Shown here: positions 49,182 to 62,388 of the stretch, piece after piece
Layout: each line of letters begins with the position of its first letter
How positions within the stretch are numbered: position 1 is the stretch's first letter
Source of the DNA: Dermanyssus gallinae
Lineage: Eukaryota; Arthropoda; Arachnida; Mesostigmata; Dermanyssidae
DNA length: 64,000 nt
Direction of reading: 5' to 3'
Assembly (NCBI GenBank): GCA_003439945.1
Contig: QVRM01002448.1
Coordinates: forward strand, 124,001-188,000
The notes under the pieces: generated by a model
Databases searched by the model: none
Told to the model about the DNA's origin: nothing
The model's input: only the letters and a program-made list of their open reading frames with translations
Position numbers and translations under genes: made by a program

Positions 49182-52100
49182 CTGCGGACAAATACATACA
49201 TTTTACAATTAGACTTAATCAATCAATTGTGGTGAACTATTATGTGTGTCAATTCTAAGTACTCCAGGAAACCTCCCTCCCATAGGAATTTAATTAACCG
49301 GCTTTCCAGGTGATTAGTACATAGAATGCTAATTGTCTACAGCCGCACACCCATTAGACAAAAACATTTATCTTGACCCAAACAGTAAGGATTATTATTC
49401 CACATTTTTGCTGAATATATACTTCTAAAGAAACTTTTTAAATATACAGTACCAACGCTGGAAGGTGGATAAAAACTCAGACGACTATGGGGTTTGATAT
49501 GATTTACTTAGCCGAGAAGTAAGCTGCTAAATAAATATTTCTAAAGTAAGAAAATGACGGAAATAATATACGAATTCGAACGAAACGAAACTATACCGCA
49601 GTACAATTTGCCAGAGAAGACAATAAATCCCCAGAAACTACAATGTGTTTAGACAAAAAGTCGAGGGACGGAAATAACAGTTATTTGCTGAAACATGGAA
49701 TAGAAGGGAATTTACGGGGGCACAGTGTAGATGCACGCACTAAGGATGTGATATTACTTCCTACTTAATGGGACTATTGGTAATACATTTTGCACAAATA
49801 CCAATAAATGTGCTGACTTTATGGTTCAAACGACGAACTGGATAAAACAATTCGAGATGCAATATCGTCATGAAATGGTGTTTAAAACCAGTTTTAAATA
49901 TACGGAACGTGTAAGAGAGCCTTTGGCTTTTATACACAATCATTCAAGCGTCGACAAATTGTCGGGCAAACACACAATTTAATTTTAACACCGAGAAAAT
50001 GTGCAATGTTATTTGTTGCCCTATTTACAATCGTTTGCCACAACTGCATACTAGGATACGTTTAACCAAGCTAAAGACCCATAATTAAAGTCTAGCTGAA
50101 ACATTAAAATTTAGTCGAGTGAATCACACGGAACCCAGTTCGGCAAAATCACGACTTGTAATATGAGCATGAATTTAAATAGTCGTCATTCTTTAGAACT
50201 AGGTGATACAATATACAATATAACAAGTGATAAAAATACCCGTCCATATATTTATGTATCTACTGTTTTGGGCAGCCTTTCATGTATGTAACCCAGCAGT
50301 ATTATTTTACTAGAACCACGTATTATTCAGATGCTCATTAGCATCACTCTGGTTCACGCGGTGTAGAAACGAACCCTCCAAGTAAGGCTTTTCTCTGTGA
50401 TTCCGTGTTTATCGGCTACTCTCCAGAACTTGTTGTTCTATATTGCCACTTGATGCCGTCCGAGACTTTTGTATGCCACTAAGCATAATAAACGTAGTTC
50501 ATTTTCTTCGAGAAGTGTTCCAAAACGGCCCAATACGATTCGAACGATGAGAGAAAACATCGGCATCGTCAAGCACGGTAACTTATTTCAGCAATTTTTT
50601 GTAGCAAGTCTGCCAATAAAATACGTCTATAAAGATTGATTAAGAATGCTTGCAACAATACGAGGGTTACATACATTTATCGCCGAGTTACTGCACCCTT
50701 CAATCTCCCTAGATTTTCGAAGCGTATTAACCCCCCTTTATGAAGGCGAAAACAGGTTTCGCTCTTAGGTCACGCTATTTTGACGGGCCAATCAAGTACT
50801 GGCCGGATTCAAACCTGATATCAGATTACAACATAGCTGAATCGAATCACCACTGAATTAATCAATATAGCAGGTGAATCCTAGCAAGCATTTTCACCAC
50901 TCCATACCAGGGAGAACTACTGGTCTCAGTTAATTGCACGCTAACCAAAAGACACGGTGAACAACTATGACTTTTTTAAAGCCAAGTTTCTCGCGAACAC
51001 ATAAGGTTCGAACAAATTGGAAACCTCGTCGAAACGTGCTCAGGTGCATATATCTATACATATATACATGTGTATCACTGCACAGCAATGGCACCAGATG
51101 TGTGAATAGGCTGCATCGAACAACACTCGGTAGGCGAATTCTGCCGCCCGGCATCGGCAAGCTCATCAAACTTTTTCATCACTTCACAGACCGATCTAGG
51201 GATCACATACAGTCAGATTTTACAGATAATCAATCGAGCATTTAAGCGATTTCCGTGGATTTTTGTCATAGTGCTCACCGACACGAACCTCACAGCAAGA
51301 TGGATGCCGCACAAAAGGCCGATTGCCGTGTCAACAATCGTTGTCTCGTTTCTGTTAGCAGACGACGCACACAGCCATATTTTTTTTTCATTTTAATAGT
51401 ATTGTCGTTATATTTTTAGTCGTCAAACTGTTAGATAAGCTTTATTTAACGTTGTCCTGCATTACACGGCTACATCTCTAGTACTCTCACTAGAAATCCG
51501 GTAAGATTGCGGTTATTTTCTCGTTTACAGTTTCTAGTAGTATATATTTCGTACGAGAACAGTTTCGAAAATAGCATATGCGCAGACGAATTCTGCTGCA
51601 GCTTTTGTTCAGAAGCAGTTTCGTTTTCTGCATTGAGTTTTGTTTCTCATTTTATTTTAGCAGTGTTCTGCACTGAGTTGATGGCAGTGTGATGTGTCTA
51701 GCACCGCTAATTTGGTAGTATTTAAAAATATATTTCCTATTTATTGAAATATTTCGCACGAGTACGGGTTTCGTTGACAAGTGTCGCCACACAGAGACGA
51801 TATTATGTTGTTGTTGTTGTTGTTGTTGTTGCTGCTGTGCAAAATCTAAATGTATCTGTAAGGCGTAGCCTCGTTGTTTTGAATTTGTGGGCGGCGTCTG
51901 CTAGTCGTGAGCTCTATTATGATCATTATTATTGTTATGATGGTGACGTTTCTCCTCCGGCGCGCAGACCGCTGATCGTGGCGTAGTGGTGGTGGTGGTG
52001 GTGGTGGTGGTGTTAGTAGTGCGACCATGATCGAGTAAATAGACTGACAGAGTAGAGGCTGAAAGCTTCCGGCTGTGTCGAGCGGAGGAGGAGGAGGAGG

Positions 52101-53437
52101 AGGAGAACTACGAGTTGCTGAGGGAGGAGTACTTGGCGCCTGCTACCTACTTACATACGATCGTTTACGAGCATACGACGACGACGAGGCCGACCTACCG
52201 AGCACAGGCAGGCAGGCAGTTTGTTAGTTAGTTAGTTGTGCCGGTGTGTTATAGCTTGCAAGCTTGCTGCTGTTGGAAAAGTCGATGAGCGTCTGTCTCA
52301 CAGTGAAAGTGCTTGTAGTAGTGTTGTGAGTGGCTTTCATTTGGCGGGTGGACAGCCGAAGAAAAGCTCACCGTCTGGAACATAGACGTGGTTGGTTAAC
52401 GGCTCAGCTTGTCATTATTGTCATCGTCGTCGTCGTCGTCGCTGGCGTAGCTGTCTCTCCGACGACCGGAGAAGACTTTACGCTCATACGTGCGCACAGA
52501 TACATCTGCCGGTAAGGTGCATCTTTCATGGTAGTACTATTGTTAGAATTATTATTATTATTATTATTATGAGTGAATGACAATTATAACAACTTGTGAT
52601 GTCATTTTTTAGACCTGTGTGTACTGTTTGGCTTCAGTCGATCAGATGAACAGACAACGACTGAGCTGTCATTGGTGCCGGTCTGAGCACGGCGGTGACT
52701 GCTGTTGCTGTTGATGCGGCGGCTGCTGCTGCTGGAATCGCATTGGATGATTGCATGCCGGGCCGAGTCCGGTGCTGTTTATCGAGTTCAGCTAAAAATA
52801 GCTACCGCCCTGCTTTGAACGAACGGGCGTTTTTGACGTAGTCGTAGACGCACAGGGAGTAGGTGATCTGTTCCGATTCAATTCCGAGTTTGTTCTGATT
52901 CAATTACCCCGCTAGCAGTGTTCGGGCGTCTGTTTATGCGGTGTTCTCAGCGACAGTAAAAAACTGCTGCGAATTACTAGTCTTTTGTAGATTTGAAACA
53001 CATTCGACATGTAGTATAATAAATCTGTAGTTCAGCCGACCGACACGAGAGACATCGGTGAAACGCAAACGTGGGTTAGGAAGGAAAGCCTACAATTTTT
53101 GTTGGCGTTTCCCGCCTTATTGCTGCTCCCGCGTTTGGGATAGTGTCAATGATGGCAGTTATCTGTCGTCAATAATGATTTTTTGGATCGATTTTCGACC
53201 GGTACTGATAAATTAGCTGAGTTGGATAAATTAACAAGATAATAGTTTCTTTTTGTTAACTCAATTCGTCCACCGGCGCTAAGGTGGATCAATAATTAAG
53301 AGTCTGTCAACATCTGGTTGAGTCTTATCGCCAGTCTCCACCAGCTGGTGACTAACCTCTGTAAAGATTCCCTCATTTTCTCCCGTCTCGGTCTCTCCGT
53401 TGTTTATGGGCTGCATAACTAGTAGCTTATCGTTCGA

Positions 53438-53468
<31 letters not shown>

Positions 53469-53812
53469 TTGGGTTTGATGCGCTGGATGGACGGCAGCTT
53501 CCAGCTTGATAGCAACCTACGGCGGTAATGACAGTCGACAACAACAGTAACAGTTTCAAAACGATCTGCGGCGGCGAATAGAGCCATAGGCGACTCAGGG
53601 GCCAAGCAAGTTTGACATCATTCTTGACATGTTGGTCGACGGACATGACGCGATTGGAAACAAGAGAGAGAGAACGAGGGAGAGAAATCTAAAAGCTTCG
53701 TTTCGCTCCGTTTCAGGCGGGACTAGTGTATCATCAGCAGCTGCAAAGGTGCTGTTAGTGGTGGGGCTGCTGCTGCTGCTGCTACTGACATCGACACAGT
53801 ACATCTGGCACA
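49182..53812. other. Divergent spacer between RpL26 and YKT6
   Basis: 49.2-51.7 kb is AT-rich with nothing recognised. 51.7-53.8 kb is GC-richer with many triplet arrays: (GTT) 51806-51836, (GGT) 51986-52012, (GGA) 52086-52105 and (CGT) 52424-52440. This is a likely promoter/5' UTR region for YKT6. A frame at 52330-52515 (+) ends at a CG/GTAAGG donor-like site and could be an untranslated 5' exon. Its poly-Val run comes from the repeat. Confidence 0.5.
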
Positions 53813-55245
53813 ATGGTGAAGCTCTTCCACATCGCCGTACTCTACAAGTACCAGACGAAGGTGTCGCCTCTGGTATCAGCCAGTGACTTGTCGTCTATAG
53901 GCTTCTTTCAGCGCTCGAGGTGAGTTGTGTTTACTTCACAAGCATCCACCACCTTTTGAGGACGTAGGGGAGGGTTTCACGTAAAACGCGTGAAGTTAGC
54001 GGGAAGGGAGGGAGAGCGAGAGGGAGGTGCGAGAGATAATCGGTGTCACTTTCTTTATTAATTGATGTGCAGACTTGTCTACGAGTCCGTATCATCATCT
54101 ACATCATTGTCATTGAGCAATACTGGAGTGTATAAAGGGGCAGTATGCTTGTTGGACATAGCAATATGATCGTTGTATTCATTTATAAGGTACTTTACTC
54201 TACTACCAACATGCTTTCTGCGCTTGAATATGCTATAAAAATGGTGGGAGCGAACGCTGTTCTGGTCATTTCAGTAAACTTACGCTAAATAAGCACTAAA
54301 CGTAAACAGATTCCTTCGAGCCTCAATGGTGCTCGACACGCAACAGTGTTTTCACTCTCCGCGAACAGATACGTTTTAAAATTTGCCCACGAAACTCCAA
54401 CCATGACTGCCTTCAATTAGCAATCTCTGCTATTGTACTTTGAAACTATTTCCTAATATTAGAAAGTATGCAACAGAGGTGTAAACCAACTTTGACATAA
54501 TATGAAACTACGATTTATTTATTTTTTAATGCCGGTTTTGTATTTGTGTATTCTTGTGATACTGAACAGAATAAAACATTACGTGCATTAATTGGCATGA
54601 AGCGATGAGGTGTTACATAATGTCGACGTAAGTGCGCTGGGCGTACTTCGGCTGACCCTTCTTGGCGTCATCAGACGCACATATGAATGACGGATGAGAT
54701 CATTTAGACATATTAATTTGGACGTTCGCCAGGAAAAACATGTTGATGTTCCTTTCCGTGAGAGCCACAGCTGTGGGGGCCACCGAGACATGACTTCCTG
54801 AAGTGCGGATATCGAATATGCAGTGGTGATGATTTGCTGGCTTGCCGGACGTTTTCCTCTTAATCATATAATACGAACACGCAGGCTGTTTTTGTTTTTA
54901 ACGAGTTTTTAGTGGTCAGATGTTGTCTAACGATGCGTCCCCATTCACCATCCATCTTGTTAGTCTGGCGAGGAGTTAGACTTCAAGTGATCCACTCGTC
55001 AGTCGAACGCTCTTTATCGCAAACACACTGCGAGGATTATCTAATTTGAAAGGAATGTCATTGTCTCACTTATCGAAATTGTAGGAATCGGGAGGACTCA
55101 ACTCGGCTTTATCACAGCGATAAATATAACTAGGCATACTAGCGAGTAAGTAGATTCCTGTATAGGTCTTCTCGTCGAATCGCGTATGTCATGGGCAGGA
55201 TAAAAAATATGGAAGGCAACATTTATCGGTGACAGTTATTGACTA

Positions 55246-55294
<49 letters not shown>

Positions 55295-57177
55295 CTGAGA
55301 TATCACATATATAATAGTCCAGTCTATATATATGCGGATGGGTCCGCGTAAAAAAATGCTAAGTTACTTTTATGGCAATTTCAGTGCTGCGGAATTCATG
55401 AAGTTCACCACGACTATCGTTACTGAACGAACGCAACTCGCAACGAGAACCACCATCAAGGAAGGAGGTTTGTGTTGTTCTGTTAATAACTACGCAATGG
55501 CGTTTCGACAATAATAGTACGACGGTCACCGGTGACTGTTTATTGTCGGGAGAAGTATATATTTACTGTGTTTGCATGGCTAAGCAAGACTTTGTTTTCT
55601 ACTCAAGCAGTAGTAGCTGGTTCATTATGGTTATTTAGGCACTGTATATTGTCGCAATAGAGACAAGGCATCTATTATAAGATAATTGCAGCATGCTCGA
55701 ATATAGCCAAATCTCAGTGGGAGAGTTCAGTCTGTTGGAATTCCCTATACGACGACAGCGTTATCGTCGTATATACGGCTAGCTTCTGGCTACTTGACTG
55801 TCGACAACAACACGAGACTCCGGCTGAAGATTCTATAAACCAACGTTTTGACAAGTGCAATGGGCTGTACTTTTCTTTCTCTCCCCCTTTCTATATATTT
55901 ATATATTTTTTTCATCACGTTCTATGCAACTTGGAGGGCTTCCATGAGCCACAAGACGAATGTCGATACAGACAACGCTGGAGTAAATGTGATAAATACC
56001 ACGCCGCGATTTGTCCGGCGATTCGGTCCATAGCAGAACTGACAAAACCCTAAATTGATTGTTATGTCGAGACACTGTGATGTAACATAAACACACTTAC
56101 CCAGCCCGGGTGTTAATAAATAAATAATATATATTTTTGAGGTGGCAGAAAACAAGCTTTCTGACGGAATTGTGTGGGAGTTGTCTCGTTCAGGAGTGAG
56201 AATAAAATTATAAATGTTTATTAGACCATTGGGACATAGGTTTAGAACATATACGAATGCCAGGGAGCGAGTTGTTCGATGAAGAAACTGGACATACCAG
56301 CATGTTTGGAAGAAACGTCAGTCAGAAAGACATCCAACGTTGGCTGGCGAATGAAGAATAGTCGTACTGAGAACAGTTTACACATATTGAGATTCTGTAA
56401 GTGAAGGGTACAAAATTATGCATTATGGGATATTAATATGGCAAACTGTTCACAGATCAACTAATTTTCTTTTGCGGGCCAAGGTTGGATGACTCTCAGA
56501 CGAAGTTGAATTTTCTTATGAACTCGTTCAGTTCCTCCATCCGACCAGTCTCGCAACAGTGGCGCCCTGTATACATATGGCGACGTGATGTAAGAGGCTA
56601 GGGCGCCAGCCATGATTGCCATCTATCGCGGTGTCGCTGTTTCGACCCCTTTTCTTTATGCGATGCTCATTGAGAATGTATGACAAAGCGTACCGCTGGG
56701 TGTCAGCGACCATTTTGCCACAAGGAAAGATATATCAATGTCCGTTTGTGCTGCTGCCCTAAGTTCCTCTGACGTAGAAAAGTGACATTTGTACTTAAAT
56801 ATCAAGCGAGTGATAAATTTATCTATCAGCATATGATAGATAAATTTATCTATCAGCATATGATATGTTATTAGTATGTAGCATCGTACGATGTTGCGCT
56901 TTTGAGGTGCTGATCGAGTTGGTCTAGCGTGACAGATAAGTGGTGTATAACCTGCCATATCTGGTCATTAGGAGACTAACGCATCAAATTGCACATTTCG
57001 GAGCTGAAGTATAATAATCTATATGGACAATTACTTGCATATAGGCGATCAAAAGGGAAACATAAATGTACAAGATTATAAGAGTCCTTTAGGTAGGAAG
57101 ATTCAGTATCCTTATGTGGCATATAATGAAGTGAATATACAGGCAGAAGACTACCATCTTGCCACTCTCTCTCTATT

Positions 57178-57213
<36 letters not shown>

Positions 57214-58610
57214 CATATTTTGAAATTAATATGTAACTCTTACGGATTGCAGAGTATATGTGCCATTGCTATGTGCGGAGCGATGGCCTATCGGGTGTGT
57301 TAGTCTCCGACCACGAATATCCCAGTAGGGTGGCGCACACCTTCATCAGCAAGGTATATAATATATAATAAAGCACACAATTAATCGAATCCGCGACCAC
57401 GGAGTAACGTATTCGCCTGCGGTCAGGGCGCATGACAGGTCATGATGGGCCAGCACATCACAACATAGGCGTCAATGTGCTGATAGCCAATGCTAGTTGT
57501 ATCTGCGACCTTTCCGACGTCAATTAACTCGTTTTTTGCATCATACGTTGCATTGAAAATTCGTTAGACCTTGCATTGGATCATGTAGTAATATGCCGCA
57601 TAATTCAATAACCACGCGCTAAACATTCTCTGATCACATTTAATCAGGTATTTTTTTCATTTAACTTGGTGATGATGTTCGTATTATTTGGAAACGCAGG
57701 TACTGGATGATTTTGCTGCAAAACATTCAGCTGAGTCCTGGGCGGCGGGAGATACTTTACCGCTGCCCGGTCTGGAGGCACAGCTGCTCAAGTACCAGAA
57801 TCCCAATCAGGCGGATGCGATGTCGAAGATCCAGGCAGATCTTGATGAGACAAAAATTATTCTACACAATACAATGGAAGCTGTGTTAGAGCGAGGCGAG
57901 AAACTTGATGAGCTGGTTGCCAAGTCAGACGACCTCAGCGCTCAGAGTAAAATGTTCTACAAAACGGTGAGATGTATATATATATATATATTAATTACAT
58001 GTTCATTCACATATAAGATTTTACACTAGTGGGTTTTAGCTAGTGGGACGAACTTGTAATCGAAACACGCATACCTACGGCATCGGACGCAGCCTGAACG
58101 GGGAGCACATTGTCAAACGGTAAATTAGTAGTATCCCTTGTCGAAGAGATAAGGGTTGGACCGCCTGGGCGCCTATCGACATCACGATACATTTTGCTTA
58201 GAAAATAGACATCTTATGCATAATACATATTTGAACGTGAGTGGTATTCGGTTGATCTTAGCAGGACTTATTTCCTGTCAAGTCCGAAACCGAAGGTGTT
58301 AGAGGAAAACGAGTTGACGAACATCTCATAATACGTGACGCATCCTGAGTTGTGTATCGTTCCGCTCGTGAGGGTAACCTGAATCTGATAATTCGGAAGA
58401 TATCTGCAGTATTTGTTCGATATCAATGATCGATTTTGAATTTTGCTTATAACCAAACGAATCATACGAGTGATGCACGAAAGTACAGATGTATCGATCA
58501 ATGGTGCAGGGCATGTATATATATATATATTAGGTTGTTCTTAACGACTATTTTCGCTATGTTTGTTGTTTCAGGCTCGGAAGACAAACCAATGTTGTGT
58601 TTTGCTGTAA
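53813..58610 (+). CDS. YKT6: R-SNARE YKT6
   Basis: Five exons, 53813-53919, 55385-55467, 57253-57353, 57700-57966 and 58575-58610, join in frame to 197 residues (human 198). Exons 1-3 encode the longin domain (MVKLFHIAVLYK, FFQRSSAAEFMKF, YMCHCYVRSDGLSG, EYPSRVAHTF). Exon 4 carries the SNARE helix DETKIILHNTMEAVLERGEKLDELV with the zero-layer Arg at 162. The tail ends QCCVLL: the CaaX cysteine C194 with a preceding cysteine for the second lipid, as in all YKT6. It is a lipid-anchored SNARE for ER-Golgi, endosome and autophagosome-lysosome fusion. It has no transmembrane segment, as expected. Confidence 0.96.
55249..55291. repeat. (TA)n microsatellite in YKT6 intron 1
   Basis: About 20 TA units about 90 bp before the exon 2 acceptor. 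Confidence 0.95.
56130..56260 (+). repeat. Fragment related to the 4.5-kb transposon
   Basis: tctcgttcaggagtgagaat and the following AT-rich bases match tcttgtttaggagtgaggat at about 4612-4631 and what follows. It is truncated and lies in YKT6 intron 2. Confidence 0.45.
56812..56865. repeat. 27-bp tandem duplication
   Basis: gataaatttatctatcagca followed by tatgata occurs twice in direct succession in YKT6 intron 2, with no mismatch in the core. Confidence 0.85.
57375..57470 (-). mobile_element. Probable tRNA-derived SINE fragment in YKT6 intron 3
   Basis: On the minus strand a B-box-like GGATTCGATTA (about 57393-57383) follows a tRNA-like head (catgcgccctgaccgcagg) by the usual 30-40 bases. 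It abuts an AT-rich tail toward 57355. The B box departs from consensus at two places. Confidence 0.45.
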
Positions 58611-59180
58611 AAATTTACAAGTTCGGCCGTTAGGAATTTAGTGTCGTTCCAGTAGTGCATACATGACCGGGCGATACGGCGTCGTGCTGTACTGAAAATC
58701 CCGACAAAGTGTATGCGATCAACCAATCAAGTTATATTAGTATATATGATATATATATGAAACGCCTATACGTTCTAAAGAAAAGTACCCTATTTTCGTA
58801 CATTCAATGCCAGGAGAATACCACCAAATTTTAAAAGCTATACCGCTACGTAGCGGCGACATGCTAAATATTTCGTACGAGCCAATAGCTAGAGTATTCA
58901 TATCAATTAAGAGTTAGGCGTATTTTTCTGCATATATCGTCTAAATAAGGAGTAACTGAGATGTCGACAAGTTCTACTATGGTTGTATATACGTGTATGT
59001 ACGTGTTAGGTATCGGTCGTTTTGTCGAACTAAGAAAGATAGGCTAATAAGAAATACGCAAATGAATATAATGCAATTTTAAGTATTATTGTCAACACTG
59101 ACTCTTTATTTGTATTGTTTAGGTTGTTAAGGTTAAAGGAAGAACGAGTGGCTGAATAATTCACGTGAAATATCGTTATC

Positions 59181-59186
59181 TTTATT
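59181..59186 (-). terminator. EXOC2 poly(A) signal
   Basis: AATAAA on the minus strand 158 bp after the EXOC2 stop. A second hexamer lies at 59105-59110. Confidence 0.6.
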
Positions 59187-59221
59187 ATTGATCCTCCCGT
59201 TAAATGTAACTGTGTACCGTG

Positions 59222-59227
59222 AATAAA
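59222..59227 (+). terminator. YKT6 poly(A) signal
   Basis: AATAAA 612 bp after the YKT6 stop. It lies upstream of the EXOC2 signal as EXOC2 is read, so the two 3' UTRs should overlap. Confidence 0.55.
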
Positions 59228-59343
59228 TAGAAAAAACTATATATTGAACAAATCAAGTGAATCTCGTCATCCTTTGTATTATTTGTGTAAAGGCGACTAT
59301 GAATCAAATATGCTCATCATTAGGTAGACGAATAGTACCGATC

Positions 59344-60174
59344 TCACTGAAAGCACATGATCTGGAGCCGTTGGTTGAACTTGAATTGTCTGAGGAGATC
59401 TTCAACAAGCTCTTTGCTGGTTGGATCCGTACCACCTAGCCTTTGTACGCACGGTCGGAGTACATCGCTGAAAATAAAAACGAGACGATTCATCGTGATG
59501 CAATTTTACACCAACGGGGGTATGTTTAGCTCAAAATCGGATCATTCGACGTGACCCCTGAAATGTGCTTCCATCCCAAATGTATGCATCTAATCTTCCA
59601 TAATATTGAAACTTACATATATGGGGTCAGAACGAATTTAACGGTGCTCAACGTGCAGCGCTAGGGAAATTCGTGTCGTTTTGAGTACACAAGTATGTAG
59701 ATTTTCCTACGGATGGATTGAACATAATTTGACGGCACAGTAAAGAAGCTCTACTTACAACGCCTTGTTCCTGTCGAGAGCTTGAAGTGCATCCCGCAGG
59801 GCCAGAATGTCGACGTAAATCTGCAGGTTGTTGCCCTGAGGCGATGTACCCTTGACATGCTCACAGAGCCGAGCAACTTCGGCGACTAGAGCGGCTGCTA
59901 CCGGTGGAAGGACTCGGTCAACAAGAGATGGAGATACACGCATAATCCTTTGCTGAACTTCAGTGAGCTCCAGAAGTAGCTCCTGAAAAAGAAAAATATA
60001 TTCGCGTCGTATCTACGCCGGATTACAGTTGCTGTTTGGCGCGCTGAGCCGAACTTAGAAACTAACTGGGCTTGAAAATCATGAGGATTTACGGCGAGAC
60101 AATTCTCCAGTGATTTCATAAAGGAGTCAGATATTATTGTAGTGATTCAATATTAGTCCTACTGGTAATGGTGT

Positions 60175-60217
<43 letters not shown>

Positions 60218-62356
60218 GAAACGTCACTTCATCTAAAAGAGAAAGGTAAGTTATCTAAAAGATTATTTAAAACGTCGTGCGAAATTTCATGACTGTAGTA
60301 AAGAGACTTCCAAAGATCTTGGAAGACAACTAAACGCAATCACAAAGGATCCTTATTTTGGAGAGTATTTACTGTAGTACGTATCTATTGAGGTTCAGCA
60401 AGAAAACGCGACGTCAGTCGAAATGTCCCTTCCACATGACATCCCGTACAACAACTGATATTGCAAAAACTTTTAAAATTAATATATATAAAGATGCCTT
60501 ATAAAATTAATACTTGTACATCGATATATACCTTTACATAGGTAGAAACATCCGTTGGCGATCTCGGCGTACTCCATTCGATGCTGTATTCTTGCATTAG
60601 TTCTTCGACGGCGTCGACAAGCGGGCGCTGAAGCAGCTTGATAACTCGTTGCAAAATTCTTTGTTCCAGTTGCACCAGAAGATTATCCCCAGTCTGTTCG
60701 AAAAGTGCACATATCACATGAGAGTTAGGTAAATTTACAGTCAAGTAATATATGTGGTAGTGATAAGATCAGCATCTTTTATCAAACCAGTCGTTATGGT
60801 TATTATATAGTTTCGTTTTTTCACCAACTATCAGTAGAATGTTTACAATATATAACAGTGCAAGTTCGGTCGCGCGACTGTATGTCACAATTTATAGCGC
60901 GTTACAGGATACTATAGAGCTGTGACTTCAGAGTGACTTTCAATCATTTCAGTACGTGGTGTCTACCAATACTACACTGGTGATAAAACCTGCATACACA
61001 TTCTTCATCATATTCATAACAGTCATTGTTGTTATATGCACGAAAACGAGAATCGCATGTGCACTTTTGTTTGACGAGTCATCCTGCAGAGGCGAACAGA
61101 GTGTACATAAAGGGTTACTCACGGCAATGATCTCCGATATGTCAGGATACTGCTGGCTGTTAAAGGCAAGCTGGATTCGCGGTAGAACGTACTCTCGACT
61201 CACAGCTACATTTGCCAGAGTAATAAGCAGCTTGTCTTCGAGCGAGAGGCGAGCTCCACCGCTGCTTACAATTGAGGTCGCCACGCTTGAAGTCGTCGTC
61301 GTTGTCGCACCACGGTCCGTTACGTCGCGACCAACCGATGATGTCTATGAGCATAGCATACCGGCCCCAAAAGGATGACCGAACAAAATTATGATATGAT
61401 GCTAAGATCTCCTATTCAAGGGCATTCTAAAATTATTTACAATTTGTGCATTACATTACTCCAATTGCTTATTTTTGTTGTTGGTATATTTATGTAAGGC
61501 CGGGCAAATGTTCAGATAAATGTTTGATGTTAGTGCCAGTGGAGTGTCAAACGTGTGGTTGACATGCGTTTTAAAGGATTCAAGGCGTCCCAAGGAAGGG
61601 GCTCCTAAGCCAATGCGTTTGTGCCTGGCGAGTCATTTCGTGTCCTTTACCGACATAATTTCTAGCATTGCTCGTACTATAATGACCACCTCTACTGCAC
61701 ATGTTGCAAAATGATGTATGCTGGCTTCTATTTAATGTGTATATATGAGTTTATTAATGGTGACTTTGTATTGTTTATTAATAGGTTTAATTGTCTTGAC
61801 ACGAAATTTACCATTTCAGAGTGCTAAGCTAGGCTAATTAGCTAACTTTTTGACCGGGCGTTGGTCTGGTCCAATACATTTCGGGGTTTACTACTCACGC
61901 TTTCACGCACATGATTAAAAAGAAACATGTTTTCGTGGAGCTCGTTCATGTTAGCCGATAATGCTATTTTGTATGATCTTTACTACATTGTCAAAGCCCC
62001 CCGTCATCTATAAACTGAACGTTAGAATTATTATATATGAGTAGGTTTATATTATTTACATATAGTTATTGCTAGTACCTTGTCGAATTCCGGAGACTTC
62101 TGAAGCGCATCCACGTACGATGACATCATAAGCTGAACGTTTTGTACAATTGCCGCCCTCACGCTCGTCTGCTGAAACATCTGGCCTGCCGAAGACTGGA
62201 GCACATTTTCCTGTATCATCTGAATGATGCCAAGCATATATCATACGTGAAGCGATCACTGTTAGTTATTTTCTCCAATACACGTTAATGTATGTGTTTA
62301 ACAATATTGAGTTATAAAACTTAACAACTTACATCTTGCGCATTCAATATAGATAT

Positions 62357-62388
<32 letters not shown>

